NCBI GenBank assembly: GCA_017614095.1
Contig: JAGACN010000071.1
Location: 1-6,157, forward strand
Direction of reading: 5' to 3'
Source: Clostridia bacterium
GTDB taxonomy: Bacteria; Bacillota_A; Clostridia; Oscillospirales; CAG-382
Length of the DNA stretch: 6,157 nt
This document shows, one piece after another, positions 1 through 4,357 of the stretch; position 1 is the stretch's first letter; every line of letters starts with the position of its first letter. Below the pieces are notes generated by a model, which saw only the letters and a list, made by a program, of their open reading frames with translations, was not told the DNA's origin and did no database searches. The position numbers and the translations under genes were made by a program.

Positions 1-275
1 ACGACGATCCCCTGCGGGAGTCTTTTCCCGCCTCCGTTCTTTCGCCAGACGTCCGGCTCGAACCGGACGGCTCTGAACATTTGTTTCTTTTCCTTCGGGG
101 TGGCAAACCGGGCGCTTCCGTACTGTCCGTCCCCCGTCTTCCGGGACTTGATTTGATCCGTCGACCGTGATCCGGAAAAGCGCGTCACCAACCCGAAAAA
201 GGTTAACATAATTATAAAGACGGCAGTCAGGACCCCGATTGTCCCGAACGGGATGCCGGGACTGGTTTCGATCAT
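1..275 (-). CDS. VirD4/TraG-like conjugative coupling protein, N-terminal 91 codons (partial)
   Basis: Reading the minus strand from ATG at 275-273 gives 91 codons without a stop, running off the left edge. A perfect AGGAGG (minus strand, 285-290) lies 9 nt before the ATG and fixes the start. Residues about 12-31 (GTIGVLTAVFIIMLTFFGLV region) form one membrane helix. A basic stretch follows, then GDGQYGSARFATPKE (48-62), FEPDVW (72-77) and LPQGIV (86-91). From knowledge of the family, this string closely resembles the N-terminus of Firmicute ICE coupling proteins of the VirD4-like CD1115 group, where GDGQHG(S/T)ARWAT precedes a WRK stretch, a QG(I/L)VVG segment and then the Walker A ATPase. 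Such proteins are inner-membrane hexameric ATPases that hand the relaxase-DNA complex to the type IV secretion channel. The ATPase domain lies outside the window, so the call rests on the N-terminal signature alone. It is transcribed divergently from the dockerin operon. It could be part of an intact ICE or a remnant of one. Confidence 0.72.
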   Translation of the reverse strand, partial: MIETSPGIPFGTIGVLTAVFIIMLTFFGLVTRFSGSRSTDQIKSRKTGDGQYGSARFATPKEKKQMFRAVRFEPDVWRKNGGGKRLPQGIV

Positions 276-284
276 TGTTTCGTT

Positions 285-290
285 CCTCCT
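285..290 (-). promoter_or_regulatory. Ribosome binding site of the VirD4-like gene
   Basis: CCTCCT on the plus strand reads AGGAGG on the minus strand, a perfect anti-16S match, with a 9-nt spacer to the ATG at 275-273. It supports a genuine leftward gene whose stop codon is outside the window. It sits in a purine-rich (minus strand) leader. No clear -35/-10 pair for leftward transcription was recognised between 276 and 455. Confidence 0.75.
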
Positions 291-390
291 TTTCCGGTTT
301 TTGGACCGGCTTTTTGTTTTCGTCTTTTGTTCTCCGGCCGGCCCGGAATGTGCCTTCCACCCGTTTCGACCGTCTTTTGCGCGAAAAATC

Positions 391-419
391 TTGCTTTTTG
401 CTTCTATTGGGGATATACT
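391..419 (+). promoter_or_regulatory. Putative sigma-A promoter for the dockerin-bioY operon
   Basis: TTGCTT (391-396) and TATACT (414-419) are separated by exactly 17 bp. The -10 box matches TATAAT at 5 of 6 positions, while the -35 box matches TTGACA only in its first three bases. Transcription would begin around 425-427, leaving a leader of about 30 nt before the ATG at 456. The region just upstream (381-390) is A-rich. It is the only convincing rightward promoter in the 180-nt divergent spacer and would drive 456 onward. The assignment is by inspection of consensus and spacing only. Confidence 0.6.
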
Positions 420-444
420 GTATTTGCTAAAAATATCTGTTTCC

Positions 445-449
445 GGAGG
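445..449 (+). promoter_or_regulatory. Ribosome binding site that sets the dockerin-protein start
   Basis: GGAGG sits 6 nt before ATG 456. The frame is open back to an ATG at 327, but that start would put 43 residues without signal-peptide order ahead of the secretion signal and would lie upstream of the putative promoter. ATG 456 is therefore preferred. Confidence 0.8.
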
Positions 450-455
450 TCTGTC

Positions 456-2498
456 ATGCCATCCTTTCGTTCTTTCCGCAAATCCTTCCGGTCGGTCCTT
501 CTGACCGCCGCGCTGCTGCTTCCGCTCATCTGCGCCTGTCTGACGCTGACATCACTTGCCGTCGGCGTCACCGTTTTACGGTACGACGGCATGAACGACG
601 TCCGCTACGAGCCCTGCGATCTGTATTTTCAGGTCGGCGTGACCGGAGCCCCGGACGACGCGGTCATCACCTACAACTGGCAGGTGTCCGTCGGCTGCAT
701 CGCCTACGAGGACCGCTGGTTCGATGTTGCCGTCTGCAACTACGCAAGCCCGTACAACACGGACACGTTCTGGGTGCACGCGGAGGAGGGCAACGCCGCG
801 ACCGCGGCGGAGGACCGGTTCGTCTACCGCTGCGTCGTCACCGTCGACGGCAAGGAATACGTATCCCCCATGTTCGATAAGCTCACCCATCCGATGGCGA
901 CCTACGACACCATCTCGATCACCGGCCTGACCGCACCCGTTGCCGGCGCGAAACCGTCAACCTCCTACCAGGTCGGGACTTCCCATCTGGAAAAGGACGG
1001 CATCGAATGGTTCAGTGAAAACATGAGCACGAACGCGTACGCCAAAATGGGGTCGAACGAAACGTTCAAGACCGGATACCGGTATTACGCGAACATCTAT
1101 CTGCGCATGGAGGACGGCTGGAAAGCGGACTTTGATAAGACGGTCGCGAAAGTCAACAACGTCTCCGCACGTCTGCTGTCCAAGCCGAAGGATTCCCGCG
1201 TGCTCCGAATCATCGCCGAATACGTCGTTCAGGGCACCGGCAGCAGCACAGCGGCCCCGGCCGATCCGACTCTGGCCGACGTGCTGACCTTCTGGGCGTC
1301 CGAGATGGATCCGCCCGTGCAGAACTTCGACGAACCGGTCGACGTGTACGTCGCAGAGTCCTCGGATCTGCACCTGTACTTTCCTTATCTTCCGCTGTCC
1401 GGCACGCTGCTTGCGCAGGGCTATTCCATCGAAGAGTCCTGGAACTATTACGAAAACGGAACGATGACGCGTGAATCAAACGAAATAACGGACTCCTTCT
1501 CCCTGCTGAACGCCAAAAAAGTGAGCGGCGAGCAGACGCTGGAAGTCTCCCTCCGCCTCGCCAAAAACGGAAAGGTCTTCCCGTATTACGAAAAGGTCCT
1601 GCAGTACCGCATCCACGTGACGGAAAGCGGCAGCCTGCCGGAAATCTACAGCGCGACGCACGGGACCGTCACGTATAAAGAAGGCGACAATATCATTCTC
1701 CGCTGCCGCGCGTCCGGAGCCGGGCTGACCTACCAGTGGATGGTTTTCCGCGCGGGCAAGACCGGCGCCTATACCTGGCAGCCCTACTACAGCCCGGACG
1801 GCGGCCTGCTGCTTCTGAAGGATGCGGACAGTTCCTTCGACGGGCTGGTCTTCAAGTGCCGCGTCTCGAACGCGTACGGAAGCGACGAATCCCAGCCGGT
1901 CTATCTCGCCATGGAAGGCGGAGATATCCAGAGGGTCGATCTGGAGATCCCTTCCTTCCTCTCCGCCGGCATCCTTTCGCAGCCTGCCCCGCTCGTCCTG
2001 ACGCAGAACGTCGCCGCGGGCGAATCGATCCTCTATTACGCGCCGGACCCGGAGAAAACGTTTGCCACCATCCCGAACGGCATGGCCGCGTTTATGGACA
2101 CACTGGAGTATGCGGCCCCGGGCAGCGCTGCGGTTTCGGACGGCGTCTATTTCGTCGTGATGTATCTGTACGCCGTTGAAGGGTTCTCCTTCGGCGACGG
2201 GGTCGTGGCCTACGCGAACGGGACCAACATTCCCGTACGGGAACGCTCCGAACACGCGATGACGGCCGTCATGCGCTTTGACGCGGGCAGCGGAACGGGA
2301 AGCGGGTTGAAAGGCGACGTCAACGGCGACGGCGAAGTGGACGTCATCGACTATATCCTGGTCAAACGCCGCGTGCTGGGCACGGCCACGCTCACGAGCG
2401 AACAGCAGTCCCGCGCGGACGTGAACAAGGACGGCGAGATCGACATCATCGACTACACGATCATCAAGCGGATCGCGCTCGGCGTAGGAGTGGGCTGA
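456..2498 (+). CDS. Secreted multi-domain Ig-like protein with C-terminal dockerin
   Basis: A 680-residue exported protein, probably surface-attached or matrix-forming; no catalytic domain is recognised. Residues 1-36 form a signal peptide: basic start (RSFRKSFR), hydrophobic core 13-35, likely cleavage near A35. An ICAC at 25-28 resembles a poor lipobox. Residues 38-142 look Ig-like (W75, C126). Residues 149-258 and 491-608 are beta-rich modules of similar plan. Residues about 296-392 are another Ig-like segment. Residues 403-482 are a clear Ig-like domain with C417, W428 and C468. A Gly/Ser linker (611-618) leads to a dockerin at 619-678, with two calcium-loop/helix repeats: D621-V-N-G-D-G-E-V-D629 with D632, and D655-V-N-K-D-G-E-I-D663 with D666. 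Dockerins bind cohesins, which suggests attachment to a scaffold or cell-surface cohesin. The dockerin is certain by motif; partner and role are unknown. It is first in a tight operon, 7 nt ahead of bioY. Confidence 0.9.
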   Translation: MPSFRSFRKSFRSVLLTAALLLPLICACLTLTSLAVGVTVLRYDGMNDVRYEPCDLYFQVGVTGAPDDAVITYNWQVSVGCIAYEDRWFDVAVCNYASPYNTDTFWVHAEEGNAATAAEDRFVYRCVVTVDGKEYVSPMFDKLTHPMATYDTISITGLTAPVAGAKPSTSYQVGTSHLEKDGIEWFSENMSTNAYAKMGSNETFKTGYRYYANIYLRMEDGWKADFDKTVAKVNNVSARLLSKPKDSRVLRIIAEYVVQGTGSSTAAPADPTLADVLTFWASEMDPPVQNFDEPVDVYVAESSDLHLYFPYLPLSGTLLAQGYSIEESWNYYENGTMTRESNEITDSFSLLNAKKVSGEQTLEVSLRLAKNGKVFPYYEKVLQYRIHVTESGSLPEIYSATHGTVTYKEGDNIILRCRASGAGLTYQWMVFRAGKTGAYTWQPYYSPDGGLLLLKDADSSFDGLVFKCRVSNAYGSDESQPVYLAMEGGDIQRVDLEIPSFLSAGILSQPAPLVLTQNVAAGESILYYAPDPEKTFATIPNGMAAFMDTLEYAAPGSAAVSDGVYFVVMYLYAVEGFSFGDGVVAYANGTNIPVRERSEHAMTAVMRFDAGSGTGSGLKGDVNGDGEVDVIDYILVKRRVLGTATLTSEQQSRADVNKDGEIDIIDYTIIKRIALGVGVG

Positions 2499-2505
2499 CA
2501 GAGAA

Positions 2506-3132
2506 ATGACCAGCGCATCTTCCAAAAACGGGGCCGCGCGGAAACGGCTTTTGAGGCTGCTGCTCATCTCGCTGATGGCGGCGGTCACGGCCGTCTGCGC
2601 CTGGATCACCATCCCTTCCCCCGTCCCCTTCACGCTGCAGACGTTCGCCGTCTTCCTGACGCTCGTTTTGCTGGGCGGGAAAGACGGGACATTGTCCGTC
2701 GCCCTCTATCTGGCCATCGGCGCCACCGGGCTGCCGGTCTTTTCCGGATTCAAGGGCGGCGTCGGCGTACTGGCCGGTCCGACGGGCGGATACCTTTTCG
2801 GCTTTCTGGTCATCGGGTTCCTGTACTGGCTGGCGACCGCGCTGTACAAACAGGACAAAAAAAGACATGCCGTCGAACCGGTCGCCCTGACGTGCGGCAT
2901 GCTGCTTTGCTATGTGTTCGGGACCGTGTGGTTTTTGACGGCCACCGGCGGCTGGAAGGCCGGGAACGGGATCGGCAGCGCGCTGATGCTCTGCGTGGTC
3001 CCCTTCCTGCTCCCGGACGGGATCAAACTGTTTCTCGCTTATCTGATCGGGAAACGGGTGAGCCGCATCTTAGACAGACAGAATACCGGAAAGCCGGACG
3101 ATCCCGGCCCTTCCGGACCCGCTCTCCCCTGA
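2506..3132 (+). CDS. bioY: BioY, biotin ECF transporter substrate-binding membrane subunit
   Basis: A 208-residue polytopic membrane protein that captures biotin and, in most bacteria, works with the energy-coupling module (EcfT and two ATPases, or BioMN). Family hallmarks are in order: hydrophobic helix 15-36, then PVPFTLQTFAVFL (39-51), LLGGKDG (55-61), the signature GLPVFSGFKGGVGVLAGPTG (75-94) followed by GYLFGF (95-100), YxxGTxW (136-142) and PDGIK (170-174). About six membrane segments can be drawn, and length is normal for the family apart from a polar 20-residue C-terminal tail. The ATG lies 7 nt after the dockerin-protein stop. Its nearest strong Shine-Dalgarno (GGAG, 2487-2490) is 15 nt away, longer than ideal, so translation is probably coupled to the upstream gene. 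No ECF ATPase or EcfT gene is in the window, so a shared module encoded elsewhere is inferred. No biotin-synthesis gene or BirA operator was found nearby. Confidence 0.93.
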   Translation: MTSASSKNGAARKRLLRLLLISLMAAVTAVCAWITIPSPVPFTLQTFAVFLTLVLLGGKDGTLSVALYLAIGATGLPVFSGFKGGVGVLAGPTGGYLFGFLVIGFLYWLATALYKQDKKRHAVEPVALTCGMLLCYVFGTVWFLTATGGWKAGNGIGSALMLCVVPFLLPDGIKLFLAYLIGKRVSRILDRQNTGKPDDPGPSGPALP

Positions 3133-3181
3133 TCATTCCGTCTTAAGCCTCCGACTATATCCATCACAGGAGATCACCGTT

Positions 3182-3616
3182 ATGCGACCGACCTTTTTTT
3201 CGACCATTCTCCGCGCGATCTGCTTTTTGCTGGCAGCTCTTCTGCTGCTGCCCCTGTGCGCCTGCTCGGGCGGACTGCCGGCCACCGCTTCCGCGGCAAG
3301 GAAAGCGATCCGGTCGCTCGGGTTCGAAAACGAGATCACGTTCGAGGAATATGCCGCCGCGCAGGCGGACGGCAGGAAAGCGGTCCTGCTCTACGCGGAC
3401 GCGAACGCGGAGTCCTTCTTCCAGGCCGTCCTGTACGACAGCGAAGAACACGCGCGGGCAGCTTACGGCGTCCTGCTGGACGACGACCTGTTGGCCGTCG
3501 AGCTGGAAAACGGGAACCGAATCCTGAACGCGGTCGGGAAATGGGTCGTGATCGGGCCGGAAGAGGCCGTCCGGGCCTTCTCGGGCGGGCCGGATCCGGC
3601 GGTGACGAACCCATGA
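3182..3616 (+). CDS. Small predicted lipoprotein of unknown function
   Basis: 144 residues. The N-terminus is a type II signal: a charged start (R2, R11), hydrophobic core 13-25 and lipobox L25-C26-A27-C28 followed by Ser-Gly, predicting lipid attachment at C28 and anchoring on the outer face of the membrane. The mature part (about 116 residues) has a helix-rich start (SAARKAIRSLGF), an ITFEEYAAA motif, a beta-like KAVLLYAD, then FFQAVLYDSEEHARAAY and a final NAVGKWVVIGPEEAVRAF strand-helix. This alternation suggests a small alpha/beta domain; I do not recognise the family. AGGAG (3168-3172) lies 9 nt before the ATG. The stop overlaps the start of the HAD gene as ATGA (3613-3616), so the two are translationally coupled. 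The 49-nt gap after bioY carries no clear terminator or promoter. Confidence 0.85.
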   Translation: MRPTFFSTILRAICFLLAALLLLPLCACSGGLPATASAARKAIRSLGFENEITFEEYAAAQADGRKAVLLYADANAESFFQAVLYDSEEHARAAYGVLLDDDLLAVELENGNRILNAVGKWVVIGPEEAVRAFSGGPDPAVTNP

Positions 3617-4350
3617 TCAAAGCGCTCTTTTTCGATCTGGACGGCACATTGCTGCCGCTGGATCAGGATACGTTCACGAATGCGTTCATCGGACTGATCG
3701 CCGGCCGGTTCGGAAACATTCCCGCCTGGGGCGGGAAGGCCTTCCTCGGCATCATGATGCGCTCCGTCGAGTCCGTCGTCCGGAACGACGGCAGCCTGTC
3801 CAACGAGGACCGCTTCTGGTTGACCATGGAGACCATGCTGCCCGGAAAGACGAAGGAGATCCGGGAAGCGTTTCTGGATTTCTACGCGACCGGATTCGCA
3901 GACGCGAAAGCGGTCACCTTCCCCGACGCGCGCATCCCGGCATTCGTCTCCGGATGGAAACAGAAAGGATACCGGCTGTTCTGCGCCACCAGCCCCATCT
4001 TCCCGCTCTTCGTGCAGGAAATGCGGCTGCGCTGGGCCGGGTTCGAAGAGCCTTCCGACTGGTTCGAGGACATCACCGGCAGCGAGAACTGCTCTTTTTG
4101 CAAGCCGAATCCGGACTACTACCGGGACCTCTGCGCCCGGAGCGGGCTGCAGCCGGAAGACTGTCTGATGATCGGCAACGACGCCGACGAAGACGGCTCG
4201 GCGGCGGACGCGGGCATGTCCTTTTTCCTGCTGACCGACCACATGCTCAACCGGAAGCAAAAAGACCTGTCCGCCGTTCCGAGGGGGACCTGGGCGGATC
4301 TCCGCTCGATGCTCGAAGACCGGACCGGATCCTGTTTAACGAAAGGATGA
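3613..4350 (+). CDS. HAD-superfamily hydrolase (phosphatase-like)
   Basis: A 245-residue cytosolic enzyme, predicted to remove phosphate from a small molecule through an aspartyl-phosphate intermediate. All four HAD motifs are visible: motif I FFDLDGTLL with nucleophile D8 and acid/base D10; motif II CATSP with T126/S127; motif III K164 in CKPNPDYY; motif IV IGNDADEDG with D190 and D194 for magnesium. The helical stretch between motifs I and II (about 15-110) is a C1-type cap, as in phosphoglycolate phosphatase-like and haloacid dehalogenase-like members. The IGND form of motif IV, with Asn before the Asp, is in my recollection common in clostridial HAD proteins. The substrate cannot be told from sequence. 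The frame is open upstream to 3256, but start 3613 is chosen because motif I begins six residues after it, and it overlaps the lipoprotein stop as ATGA. Confidence 0.9.
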   Translation: MIKALFFDLDGTLLPLDQDTFTNAFIGLIAGRFGNIPAWGGKAFLGIMMRSVESVVRNDGSLSNEDRFWLTMETMLPGKTKEIREAFLDFYATGFADAKAVTFPDARIPAFVSGWKQKGYRLFCATSPIFPLFVQEMRLRWAGFEEPSDWFEDITGSENCSFCKPNPDYYRDLCARSGLQPEDCLMIGNDADEDGSAADAGMSFFLLTDHMLNRKQKDLSAVPRGTWADLRSMLEDRTGSCLTKG

Positions 4351-4357
4351 CCCGATC

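Noticed and set aside
201..209. GGTTAACAT, resembling one half of a BirA biotin operator (GGTTAACAA)
   Set aside because: It lies inside the coding start of the leftward gene, about 250 bp before the dockerin gene. No TTGTTAACC partner is found about 15 bp upstream, so it is probably chance.
294..331. Hairpin CCGGT-6nt-ACCGG followed by a T-rich run, terminator-like on the plus strand
   Set aside because: The stem is only 5 bp, the T run is broken and begins after a C, and no plus-strand gene ends upstream. It lies in the leader of the divergent gene and is not a convincing terminator.
333..347. Short dyad TCCGG...CCGGA with CCGGCCGG core in the divergent spacer
   Set aside because: CCGG strings are frequent throughout this GC-rich window. 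It is too short and not placed at the promoter to call an operator.
327..455. Upstream extension of the dockerin-protein frame to an ATG at 327
   Set aside because: There is no ribosome site at 327, the added residues would bury the signal peptide, and the putative promoter at 391-419 lies downstream of it. ATG 456 with GGAGG is far better.
1476..2633. Long minus-strand open frame of 385 codons opposite the dockerin gene
   Set aside because: It spans the dockerin and bioY coding regions antisense, and its product is a low-complexity Arg/Ala/Val/Asp-rich mirror with no family motif. It reflects the GC-rich codon bias of the real genes.
3133..3181. Possible separate promoter or terminator between bioY and the lipoprotein gene
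   Set aside because: Only loose AT-containing strings (CTTAAG, ACTATATC) are present with no spaced -35/-10 pair, and no stem with a T run is seen.
3256..3612. Upstream extension of the HAD frame by 119 codons
   Set aside because: The added part is Arg/Gly-rich shadow of the lipoprotein gene. HAD motif I must be near the N-terminus, and ATG 3613 fits exactly.
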